Shown here: positions 1-5,851 of the stretch, one piece after another | Layout of the letters: the number at the start of each line of letters is the position of its first letter | Numbering within the stretch: the stretch's first letter is position 1 | NCBI GenBank assembly: GCA_009843005.1 | Contig: VYEH01000363.1 | Coordinates: 1 to 6,676 of the forward strand | DNA length: 6,676 nucleotides | From: Pseudomonadota bacterium | GTDB taxonomy: Bacteria; Pseudomonadota; Gammaproteobacteria; Steroidobacterales; Rariloculaceae | Direction of reading: 5' to 3' | Notes under the pieces: model-generated | Told to the model about the DNA's origin: nothing | The model's database searches: none | What the model saw: the letters and a program-made list of their open reading frames with translations, nothing else | Position numbers and translations under genes: made by a program

Positions 1-163
1 AAAGTGCCGATATGACCAATTGCCGATTGTTTTCCCGCACCACGCCCAGGTCGCTGCCGATCTCGGCCAGGGCGGGCAGCATGGCATCGATGGCCAACGC
101 CGCCGTTGCCGTCAGCAGGGCCATCAACACGGCGAACTCGCGCGCCGGAAGCTGCCTGATCAT
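1..163 (-). CDS. Bcr/CflA-family MFS drug exporter, N-terminal fragment
   Basis: Only the first 54 codons are present; the gene runs off the left edge of the window. The protein starts MIRQLPAREFAVLMALLTAT. A hydrophobic first transmembrane helix spans about residues 9-30 and contains the AIDAMLPALAEIG stretch (24-36). This is followed by SDLGV and NNRQLVISAL (45-54). The Asp in helix 1 followed by MLPAL and the later QLVIS is the signature start of Bcr/CflA proton-driven multidrug (bicyclomycin/chloramphenicol type) efflux proteins of the inner membrane. The ATG lies 21 bases after the ubiB stop, with only a weak GGGA upstream, so it is probably read from the same transcript. The substrate cannot be told from this fragment. 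The family call is fairly firm, although another 12-helix MFS group is possible. Confidence 0.75.
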   Translation of the reverse strand, partial: MIRQLPAREFAVLMALLTATAALAIDAMLPALAEIGSDLGVVRENNRQLVISAL

Positions 164-184
164 CGGATGTCCCGTGGCGTATGC

Positions 185-1888
185 TCAGCCTGCCGAACGA
201 AACAGCAAGGCAACGCCAACCCCGGCAGCGGACCAACCCGGCCAGACCGGCGCCGCCTCGAGGCCCAGCCAGAGAACCCCGCATATTGCGAGTGCGCTGC
301 CGGCGATGACAGCATGCAGGCTGGTCGTGCCGCCGTTTCGGTCGCTGGTGTCTGCCCTGGGCGGGGTCGTGTGCGGTGCATCACCGCTTTCGGCCGCTCG
401 GCGAAGTACCTGCTGGACCGCATCGGGCACCAGCAGCAAGTCCTCCGCCACTCGAGGCCAATTCTCCAGCAACTGGCGAAGATGGGTTCGCGGGTCGGTG
501 CGCCGCGCCATCCACTTCTCCAGCACCGGCTTGGCTGTGGCCCACAAATCCAGTTCCGGATAGAGCTGGCGGCCCAGCCCTTCGATATTCAGGAGCGTCT
601 TCTGCAGCAGGACCAGTTGCGGCTGCACCTGCATGTCGAACTGCCGCGCGGTCTGAAACAGGCGCAACAGCACCAGCCCGAACGAGATGTCCTTGAGTGG
701 CTTGTTGAAGATTGGCTCGCAGACTGAGCGGATGGCCGCCTCCAGTTCGGTCACCCGCGTATGCGGCGGGACCCAGCCGGAATCCACGTGCAGCCGGGCC
801 ACCCGGTAGTAGTCGCGCTTGAAGAAGGCCAGAAAGTTGGCGGCCAGGTAATGCTGATCCCGCGGGCTCAGGGTGCCGACGATACCGAAGTCGACGGCGA
901 CATATCGGGGCCGGTCCGGGTCCGTTACATCGACGAAAATGTTCCCGGGATGCATGTCCGCGTGGAAGAAATTGTGCGTGAACACCTGGGTGAAGAAAAT
1001 CTCCACACCATTTTCGGCCAGACGCCGAATGTTGGTCCCCCGGGACTTCAGTTCCTCCACGTCGCTGATGGGTATGCCGACAATGCGCTCCATGGTCAGA
1101 ACGTTGGAACGACAGTAGTTCCAGTACACATCCGGTACATAGAGCATGCCGGAACCTTCGAAATTTCGTCTGAGCTGGGCCGTGTTGGCGGCTTCGCGCA
1201 TCAGGTCCAGCTCCTTGAATAGTGTCGCCTCGAACTCCTGTACGACTTCCCTGGGGCGCAGCCGACGCGCCTCCGGCCAATACCGTTCGGCGAGTTCGGC
1301 GATGGCGTAGAGCACCGCCAGGTCCTTGCGCACCGACCTGTGAACTCCCGGCCGCAGGACCTTGACCACCACCTCCCGACCGTCGTGGAGCCGCGCGGCG
1401 TGAACCTGCGCCACCGAAGCAGCCGCCAGCGGCGTCCGCTGGAACTCCTGAAACACCTCGTCGGCCGGGCGGCCGAACGCCTCGGCGAGAATATCCAGCG
1501 TTTCACTGGTGGCAAACGGCGGCACCTGGTCCTGAAGCTTCGCAAGCTCGTCCGCGACCTCTGCCGGCAGCAGGTCCCGCCTGGTCGACACGGCCTGCCC
1601 GAATTTCACGAAGATGGGCCCGAGTTCCTCCAGCGCAACGCGAATTCTCGCCCCCAGGGGCGCCCGACGTGTTCGCTTGGGCAACAGCCAGCGCAGCCAG
1701 CCGATAGGCCGGAAAAGGTGGGTTGCCCACACGATGTCTTCGAGCCCGTGCCGGATCAACGTGCGCTGGATGGCAAGGAGCCTGACCAGTTGCCTCAGCC
1801 GACCGATGCCGGCGTTTGCGGATGCGGCTCCCATGCCGGCGCCTGCGAAGTCGGCTCCCACGCCGCTATCCCTGCTCCGCCGCAGCAT
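185..1888 (-). CDS. ubiB: UbiB, ABC1/ADCK-family atypical kinase/ATPase for ubiquinone synthesis
   Basis: UbiB is a membrane-associated ATPase of the protein-kinase-like fold, needed for aerobic coenzyme Q synthesis, where it is thought to help extract or deliver lipid intermediates to the Ubi complex. This 567-residue protein aligns well with E. coli UbiB (546). The KxGQ motif (KFGQ) is at 95-98, followed by STRRDLLP. The Ala-rich loop that replaces the kinase Gly loop is at 154-160 (LAAASVA), and the nucleotide-binding Lys is in VVVKVLRP (K176). The catalytic-loop HADMHPGN is at 309-316 and the metal-binding DFG at 333-335. Two C-terminal hydrophobic helices lie at about 523-543 and 546-564, after a Pro/Thr/Asp-rich linker. 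The start overlaps the ubiJ end by 23 bases and has GAGGA upstream. An ATG at codon 19 would give 549 residues, closer to the family length, so the exact start is uncertain. Confidence 0.96.
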   Translation of the reverse strand: MLRRSRDSGVGADFAGAGMGAASANAGIGRLRQLVRLLAIQRTLIRHGLEDIVWATHLFRPIGWLRWLLPKRTRRAPLGARIRVALEELGPIFVKFGQAVSTRRDLLPAEVADELAKLQDQVPPFATSETLDILAEAFGRPADEVFQEFQRTPLAAASVAQVHAARLHDGREVVVKVLRPGVHRSVRKDLAVLYAIAELAERYWPEARRLRPREVVQEFEATLFKELDLMREAANTAQLRRNFEGSGMLYVPDVYWNYCRSNVLTMERIVGIPISDVEELKSRGTNIRRLAENGVEIFFTQVFTHNFFHADMHPGNIFVDVTDPDRPRYVAVDFGIVGTLSPRDQHYLAANFLAFFKRDYYRVARLHVDSGWVPPHTRVTELEAAIRSVCEPIFNKPLKDISFGLVLLRLFQTARQFDMQVQPQLVLLQKTLLNIEGLGRQLYPELDLWATAKPVLEKWMARRTDPRTHLRQLLENWPRVAEDLLLVPDAVQQVLRRAAESGDAPHTTPPRADTSDRNGGTTSLHAVIAGSALAICGVLWLGLEAAPVWPGWSAAGVGVALLFRSAG

Positions 1889-2639
1889 CGGTCCCGTTTC
1901 CTCGGGAGGTCACGCGGCACCGGTGTTGCTCAAGTCTGGCGAGGCGTTGCGCTGCCCGTTCAACGTCGTCCCTCAGACACTCCACATCTCGTCCAAACGC
2001 CTTCACTTCTACCCGAGGCGGCAACTGTCGCGCTTCCTCCTGGAGGAACTCGGAGGTATTCATGGTCAGCGCCGAACCGGCTTCGCGGGCCCAGTCGTCC
2101 GTGCGCCGCGCCGCGCCGGCCACTTCGTGGGCCGCAATGTCGCCGATCAACCTGGACAGTTCTTCCTCCAGGTCCGGACGTGCATGGCGTAGCAACTCGG
2201 CAAAGGCTTCCGCCGTTTGTACATCGCCCGACAGCTCTGCTCCGGACTGCCTGAATCCTGCAGCCTCCGCATTGCCCAACAGACCCAGCAGGACCGGGGG
2301 CGTACCCTCCACCGTGGCCGTAGCAGAGGAGGAGTCGGCGGCGGAATCATTGGCGTTGGCCGTAGCGGCGGCGCCGGAGGAGGCCGATTCCACGCTCACC
2401 GCCAGGCGCGTCTTCAAGGATTGCAGGCGCAGCCGAAACCCGAGTCCCCGAACCACAATCGCCAGACTACTTCCGTCAAGGCTTTCCAGGAGTTCCCCGG
2501 CGCGAGACGACTCCCCGATGCATCGATTGAGAACGGACTCGAGCCCGAACGCGCTGGCGGCTGCCGCATCGAGGGATTCGGAGGCCGCGGCGGACGTGCG
2601 CAGCAGCAGGCGGGCCAGCGTGGCGAGCGGCGTTGACAT
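1866..2639 (-). CDS. ubiJ: UbiJ, SCP2-domain accessory factor of ubiquinone synthesis
   Basis: UbiJ is a soluble SCP2-like protein that, with UbiK, binds lipid intermediates and supports the Ubi complex. The identification rests on position between ubiE and ubiB and on conserved pieces: ELSGDVQTAEAF (135-146) matches the E. coli ELEVQGDIQVVQNF region, GDIAAHEVAGAAR (166-178) matches GDIAAEGISKAMR, and a C-terminal coiled-coil-like stretch LRDDVERAAQRLARLEQH spans 222-239. At 257 residues it is about 55 longer than E. coli UbiJ. The extra length comes from an Ala/Ser/Asp-rich insertion (about 85-115) in the SCP2 fold, plus N- and C-terminal extensions. The ATG is six bases after the ubiE TAG, with no strong Shine-Dalgarno, so coupling to ubiE is likely. 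Sequence similarity is modest outside the named motifs, as is usual for this family. Confidence 0.88.
   Translation of the reverse strand: MSTPLATLARLLLRTSAAASESLDAAAASAFGLESVLNRCIGESSRAGELLESLDGSSLAIVVRGLGFRLRLQSLKTRLAVSVESASSGAAATANANDSAADSSSATATVEGTPPVLLGLLGNAEAAGFRQSGAELSGDVQTAEAFAELLRHARPDLEEELSRLIGDIAAHEVAGAARRTDDWAREAGSALTMNTSEFLQEEARQLPPRVEVKAFGRDVECLRDDVERAAQRLARLEQHRCRVTSRGNGTDAAAEQG
1899..1903 (-). promoter_or_regulatory. Ribosome binding site of ubiB in a hairpin loop
   Basis: GAGGA lies about 10 bases before the first ubiB ATG and supports that start over the codon-19 ATG, which has only a lone AGG upstream. The site sits in the loop of a possible 5-bp stem, TCCCG (1903-1907) with CGGGA (1892-1896), inside the ubiJ coding region. 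A ribosome finishing ubiJ would melt it, which fits translational coupling. That coupling is inferred. Confidence 0.45.
2315..2366. repeat. 10-bp in-frame direct repeat in the ubiJ insertion
   Basis: The sequence tggccgtagc (plus strand) occurs at 2315-2324 and again at 2357-2366. The copies are exactly 42 bases (14 codons) apart and in the same frame of ubiJ, encoding Ala-Thr-Ala twice (residues 92-94 and 106-108). Flanking GGA/GGC-rich bases are also similar. The pair sits in the low-complexity insertion and suggests that the insertion grew by local duplication. Confidence 0.5.
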
Positions 2640-2645
2640 GGGCCG

Positions 2646-3410
2646 CTACAACCGAAAGCCCACGTGCAGGGAGACGATACCGCCGCTGAGGTTGTGGTAC
2701 TCGCAGCGCTCGAAACCCTGTTCGGCCATCATCGACTTGAGCGTTTCCTGGTCCGGGTGAACGCGTATCGATTCCGCAAGGTAGCGGTAACTGTCGGCGT
2801 CATCGACGACCAGTTGACCCAGCCGGGGCAGCACATTCAGGCAATAGTATTCGTAGGCGGAATCCAGCAGTTCGAACTTCGGCCTTGAGAATTCCAGCAC
2901 GAGCAGCCGGCCGCCAGGCCGGAGCACCCGGAACATTTCCGCCAGCGCCGCCTCCTTGTCGGTGATGTTTCGCAACCCGAAGCCGATGCTCACGCAGTCG
3001 AACGCCGACCCGCCAACCGGCAACCGTTCGGCGTCGGCCTGCAGGTAGTGGATGTTCGCCACCAGGCCGGCATCGATCATCCGGGAGCGCCCCAGGCCGA
3101 TCATCCTGCCGTTGATGTCCGTGACCACCACTCGCCCCGCGGAACCCACCTGCCGGACCATCCCTTCGCTCAGGTCGCCGCTGCCGGCGGCCACATCCAG
3201 CGCCGACTGACCGGCTCGCAACCCGGTCCTCGCGAGCGCGAACCGCTTCCAGACGCGGTGCAATCCCCCCGACATGAGATCGTTCATGAGATCGTACCGG
3301 TGGGCGACGGAGTCGAACACGCCCCGCACCCTGCGCTGCTTCTCGCCGGGGGAGACCCGGTCGAACCCGAAGTCGACGAATTCCCCGGGGTTATTGTCGC
3401 TCGCCGCCAT
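2646..3410 (-). CDS. ubiE: UbiE, ubiquinone/menaquinone C-methyltransferase
   Basis: UbiE is a SAM-dependent class I methyltransferase that adds the ring C-methyl to the demethoxy ubiquinol precursor (DDMQ to DMQ) and, where menaquinone is made, converts demethylmenaquinol to menaquinol. The 254-residue product is collinear with E. coli UbiE (251). It carries FDSVAHRYDLMNDLMS (32-47), SAM-binding motif I LDVAAGSGDLS (71-81), the acidic DIN (98-100), IGFGLRNITDKEAAL (142-156), PGGRLLVLEFSRP (165-177) and YRYLAESIRVHPDQETL (208-224). The reading frame is open 44 codons further upstream, but the ATG at MAASDNNPGEFVDFGF matches the family start. The start overlaps the end of the DUF971 gene by 20 bases, and an AGAGG directly abuts the ATG, so translational coupling is likely. 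It is the first clear ubiquinone gene of the block. Confidence 0.96.
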   Translation of the reverse strand: MAASDNNPGEFVDFGFDRVSPGEKQRRVRGVFDSVAHRYDLMNDLMSGGLHRVWKRFALARTGLRAGQSALDVAAGSGDLSEGMVRQVGSAGRVVVTDINGRMIGLGRSRMIDAGLVANIHYLQADAERLPVGGSAFDCVSIGFGLRNITDKEAALAEMFRVLRPGGRLLVLEFSRPKFELLDSAYEYYCLNVLPRLGQLVVDDADSYRYLAESIRVHPDQETLKSMMAEQGFERCEYHNLSGGIVSLHVGFRL

Positions 3411-3780
3411 CCTCTGCCGCCGCTCGCTGATGTCCCGCTTCGCGCAGCCGTTCCAGGTAACGCTGCCAGTTGGCCCGGTACTTGCTGCCAAGGCGGTAGA
3501 GTATAGGCCACGTGTACAGCCCGGTATCGTGACCGTCGTCAAACACCAGCCGGACCGCGTAACGCCCGACGGGCTCGATTCTCTCGATATTCACACGTTC
3601 CTTGCCGACCACCAGCACCCCCTCCCCCGCGGCATGCCGCTGGACTTCCGCGGAGGGTGAATGGACCCGCAGGTACTCGGCTGAGAGATCGAAAGTCTTG
3701 CCGTCGGAGAAACTGACTTCCAACCGCCGCGAGCGCCGCCGCAGTTTCAGACTGATGGGAAAGGGGCCGGTCTCGGACAT
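3391..3780 (-). CDS. DUF971 / gamma-butyrobetaine-hydroxylase-like N-terminal domain protein
   Basis: This is a single-domain protein of 129 residues. It shows the DUF971 pattern: a basic first strand ISLKLRRRSRRLEVSFSDG (9-27), SAEYLRVHSPSAEVQ (33-47), VGKERVNIERIEPVGRYAVR (58-77) and FDDGHDTGLYTW (80-91). A charged Arg/Glu-rich tail follows (about 101-129). The same fold forms the N-terminal domain of the eukaryotic carnitine-synthesis oxygenases BBOX1 and TMLHE, where it binds zinc through cysteines. This protein has no cysteine, and no catalytic oxygenase domain follows, so it is not expected to be a hydroxylase. Its function is unknown. The position directly before ubiE with a 20-base overlap suggests expression with the ubiquinone genes. 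No clear Shine-Dalgarno precedes the ATG. The family call is firm; the role is not. Confidence 0.9.
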   Translation of the reverse strand: MSETGPFPISLKLRRRSRRLEVSFSDGKTFDLSAEYLRVHSPSAEVQRHAAGEGVLVVGKERVNIERIEPVGRYAVRLVFDDGHDTGLYTWPILYRLGSKYRANWQRYLERLREAGHQRAAAEDGGERQ

Positions 3781-3898
3781 TGTGCCGGGGCAGTGTTAGC
3801 GAGGCTTCGCCTCAAACCGACGATGCATGGGGCGCCAATGGCATCTGCCCATCGCCAAAATTTGACTCATCTGCAAGCATTTGGGTGTTTCAAGGAGT
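3781..3898. other. hslU-DUF971 intergenic gap
   Basis: These 118 bases separate the protease genes from the ubiquinone block and look less GC-rich than the surrounding coding sequence. They contain the GNA-triloop hairpin at 3801-3813 and a second imperfect inverted repeat, ATGGG (3827-3831) with CCCAT (3848-3852). On the minus strand CTTGAAA occurs just past the hslU stop, resembling a -35 box, but I find no -10 box at normal spacing. No T-run follows either repeat. A 24-codon minus-strand frame is present but has no ribosome binding site. Confidence 0.5.
3801..3813. repeat. Small perfect hairpin upstream of the DUF971 gene
   Basis: GAGGC-TTC-GCCTC on the plus strand; the transcript strand reads GAGGC-GAA-GCCTC, a 5-bp stem closed by a GNA-type triloop. 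It lies about 20 bases before the DUF971 ATG. There is no following T-run, so it is not a typical intrinsic terminator. It may be an mRNA-processing or stability element, or a repeat unit. Confidence 0.5.
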
Positions 3899-5203
3899 CT
3901 AGAGAATGTAACGCGTCAGATCCTCGTCCTGTACTAGTTCGCCCAGGTGCTCGTTCACGTAGGACTCATCCACGACCATGTTCTGCCCGCCGCGGTCGGC
4001 GGCTTCGAACGAAATGGTCTCCAGCAACCGCTCCATGACGGTGTGCAGCCGCCGCGCACCGATGTTCTCGGTGCGCTCGTTGACGTGGAAGGCGACCTCC
4101 GCGATACGCTTGACGCCGGAAGGTTCGAATGTCAGCCCGACCCGTTCGGTGGCCATCAGCGCCGTGTACTGCTCCGTCAGCGAAGCATCGGGTTCGGTCA
4201 GGATGCGCACGAAATCGTCGGCATCCAGCGCGTCCAACTCGACGCGAATCGGAAATCGCCCCTGCAACTCGGGGATGAGATCGGAGGGCTTGGCGACATT
4301 GAATGCGCCCGAAGCGATGAACAGCACGTGATCGGTACGGATCATCCCGTAGCGGGTGCTGACGGTGCAGCCTTCCACCAGCGGCAGCAGGTCCCGCTGC
4401 ACGCCTTCCCTCGAGACGTCGGAGCCGAGCGTGTCTGAACGGCGGGCCACCTTGTCGATCTCGTCCAGGAAGACGATGCCGTTCTGCTCTACCGCGTTGA
4501 GCGCCTTGAGCTTGATTTCCTCCTCGTTGATCATCTTGCCGGCTTCCTCGTCGGTCAATTGCCGCAGCGCCTCGCGCACCCTGAGCTTGCGCGCGCTGCG
4601 GCGGCCGGAGGAAAGGCCCTGAAACATGCTCTGCAACTGGCTCGTCATGTCCTCCATACCGGGGGGCGCCATGATCTCCACGCCGACACGGGGCGCCTGA
4701 ACTTCGACGTCCACCTCCCGTTCATCCAGCTCGCCTTCCCGCAGCAGCTTGCGGAAACGTTGCCGGGTATCGCTTTGCCCGTCCGACTCCGATCCCGGCA
4801 GCAGGACGTCGAGCAGGCGATCCTCGGCAGCATCCTCGGCGCGGTGGCTGACCTTGTCGATTTCATGCTCCCGGGTCATCTTGACCGCCATGTCGGCCAG
4901 GTCGCGGATGATGGAATCCACCTCGCGGCCGACATAACCCACCTCGGTAAACTTGGTCGCTTCCACCTTGATGAACGGCGCACGGGCCAACCGCGCCAGG
5001 CGCCGGGCGATCTCCGTCTTGCCCACGCCGGTGGGCCCGATCATGAGGATGTTCTTCGGCGTGATCTCGCTGCCCAGGGGCTCGCCCACCTGCACGCGGC
5101 GCCAGCGATTGCGAAGCGCGATGGCCACGGCACGCTTGGCCTCGTCCTGGCCGATGATGTGCTTGTCCAGTTCCTGGGCGATTTCCCTGGGCGTCATTGA
5201 CAT
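3899..5203 (-). CDS. hslU: HslU, ATPase subunit of the HslVU protease
   Basis: HslU (ClpY) is the AAA+ hexameric unfoldase that feeds substrates into the HslV peptidase in the cytoplasm, part of heat-shock protein quality control. The 434-residue product (E. coli 443) shows MTPREIAQELDKHIIGQDEA (3-22), Walker A GPTGVGKT (56-63), the pore loop GYVG (89-92), an intermediate I-domain (about 110-240) containing VEIMAPPGMEDMTSQLQSMF (175-194), Walker B VFLDEID (244-250), sensor-1 region FIASGAF (295-301), sensor-2 GARR (382-385) and the C-terminal RYIL that inserts into HslV. The frame is open upstream for 83 more codons, but GGAG nine bases before this ATG and alignment with E. coli MSEMTPREI fix the start. 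Two in-frame ATGs lie 3 codons before and 2 codons after. It follows hslV by 85 bases. Confidence 0.98.
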   Translation of the reverse strand: MSMTPREIAQELDKHIIGQDEAKRAVAIALRNRWRRVQVGEPLGSEITPKNILMIGPTGVGKTEIARRLARLARAPFIKVEATKFTEVGYVGREVDSIIRDLADMAVKMTREHEIDKVSHRAEDAAEDRLLDVLLPGSESDGQSDTRQRFRKLLREGELDEREVDVEVQAPRVGVEIMAPPGMEDMTSQLQSMFQGLSSGRRSARKLRVREALRQLTDEEAGKMINEEEIKLKALNAVEQNGIVFLDEIDKVARRSDTLGSDVSREGVQRDLLPLVEGCTVSTRYGMIRTDHVLFIASGAFNVAKPSDLIPELQGRFPIRVELDALDADDFVRILTEPDASLTEQYTALMATERVGLTFEPSGVKRIAEVAFHVNERTENIGARRLHTVMERLLETISFEAADRGGQNMVVDESYVNEHLGELVQDEDLTRYIL

Positions 5204-5212
5204 TGGAACCAT

Positions 5213-5216
5213 CTCC
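5213..5216 (-). promoter_or_regulatory. Ribosome binding site of hslU
   Basis: GGAG on the minus strand sits nine bases before the chosen hslU ATG. It directly abuts the ATG three codons upstream and is 15 bases from the one two codons downstream, so it selects the middle one. Confidence 0.6.
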
Positions 5217-5288
5217 GCAACATGACTTTTCCTGCGTATGAATGCATCGGCCGGTACCCCTGGCTGATCGCTTCGGAAGCCGGCGCGT

Positions 5289-5819
5289 CTACAGTTCCTC
5301 GATGGAGATCGAGGCGTTGGTGTAAATGCAGATTTCGCCCGCGATGGCCAGCGACTTTTCCACGATGCTGCGGGCGTCCAGTTCCGTGTTCTCGAGCAGG
5401 GCCCTGGCCGCCGCCTGGCAATAGGCGCCACCGGAACCGATCGCCAGGACATCGTGTTCGGGCTCGATCACGTCGCCGGTGCCGGAGATCAACAGCGACT
5501 TGGAGCCGTCGGCAACCACCAGCAGCGCTTCCAGGCGCCTCAGCATGCGGTCCGTCCGCCAATCCTTGGCCAGTTCGATGGCCGCCCGGGTCAGGTTGCC
5601 GTATTGATCGAGTTTCTTCTCGAAGAACTCGAACAGGGTGAAGGCATCGGCCGTACCGCCCGCGAACCCCGCCAGCACCTTGTCGTCATGCAGCCGCCTC
5701 AACTTGCGGGCGTTGCCCTTCATGATCTTGTCGCCCAGGCTGACCTGGCCGTCGCCGCCCATGGCGACCCGCCCGTCACGGCGGACACAGACAATCGTTG
5801 TTGCGTGCTGATCCTGCAT
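5289..5819 (-). CDS. hslV: HslV, threonine peptidase subunit of the HslVU protease
   Basis: HslV (ClpQ) forms the double-hexamer proteolytic core that degrades proteins unfolded by HslU, using an N-terminal Thr nucleophile exposed by processing. The 176-residue product begins MQDQHATTIV, so the catalytic Thr is residue 7 behind a six-residue propeptide. Other hallmarks are GGDGQ (21-25, containing the Asp of mature position 17), Lys39 (mature Lys33), LAGFAGGTADAFTLFE (49-64), AKDWRTDRMLRRLEALL (84-100), IGSGG (127-131) and AAARALLENTELDAR (136-150). A TTG overlapping the xerC stop would add 12 residues. The ATG is preferred because GGTGAAGGA precedes it and it gives a short propeptide of the usual kind. 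It starts 32 bases after xerC and is followed by hslU. Confidence 0.97.
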   Translation of the reverse strand: MQDQHATTIVCVRRDGRVAMGGDGQVSLGDKIMKGNARKLRRLHDDKVLAGFAGGTADAFTLFEFFEKKLDQYGNLTRAAIELAKDWRTDRMLRRLEALLVVADGSKSLLISGTGDVIEPEHDVLAIGSGGAYCQAAARALLENTELDARSIVEKSLAIAGEICIYTNASISIEEL

Positions 5820-5820
5820 T

Positions 5821-5829
5821 TCCTTCACC
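5821..5829 (-). promoter_or_regulatory. Ribosome binding site of hslV
   Basis: GGTGAAGGA runs up to one base before the hslV ATG. Its GGTGA part, five bases upstream of the ATG, matches the extended anti-Shine-Dalgarno complement. This supports the ATG over the in-frame TTG 36 bases upstream. Confidence 0.55.
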
Positions 5830-5851
5830 GGCGCGGATCGAATGCGGAAGT

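Noticed and set aside
20..2760. Long open frames on the plus strand opposite ubiB and ubiJ
   Set aside because: Their translations are Arg/Pro/Ser-rich with no recognisable family, and they lie antisense to well-conserved genes. They are expected by-products of GC-rich codon use.
3411..3542. A 44-codon N-terminal extension of UbiE
   Set aside because: It lies over the DUF971 coding region in another frame and does not resemble any UbiE. The ATG at 3410 matches the family start.
3801..3813. Intrinsic terminator after hslU
   Set aside because: The stem is only 5 bp, it sits about 85 bases past the stop, and no T-run follows on the transcript strand.
5204..5452. An 83-codon upstream extension of hslU and a 17-codon frame (MHSYAGKVML...) ending inside the hslU start
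   Set aside because: The extension overlaps hslV in another frame and has no homology to HslU. The short frame has no ribosome binding site and no sign of conservation that I can see.
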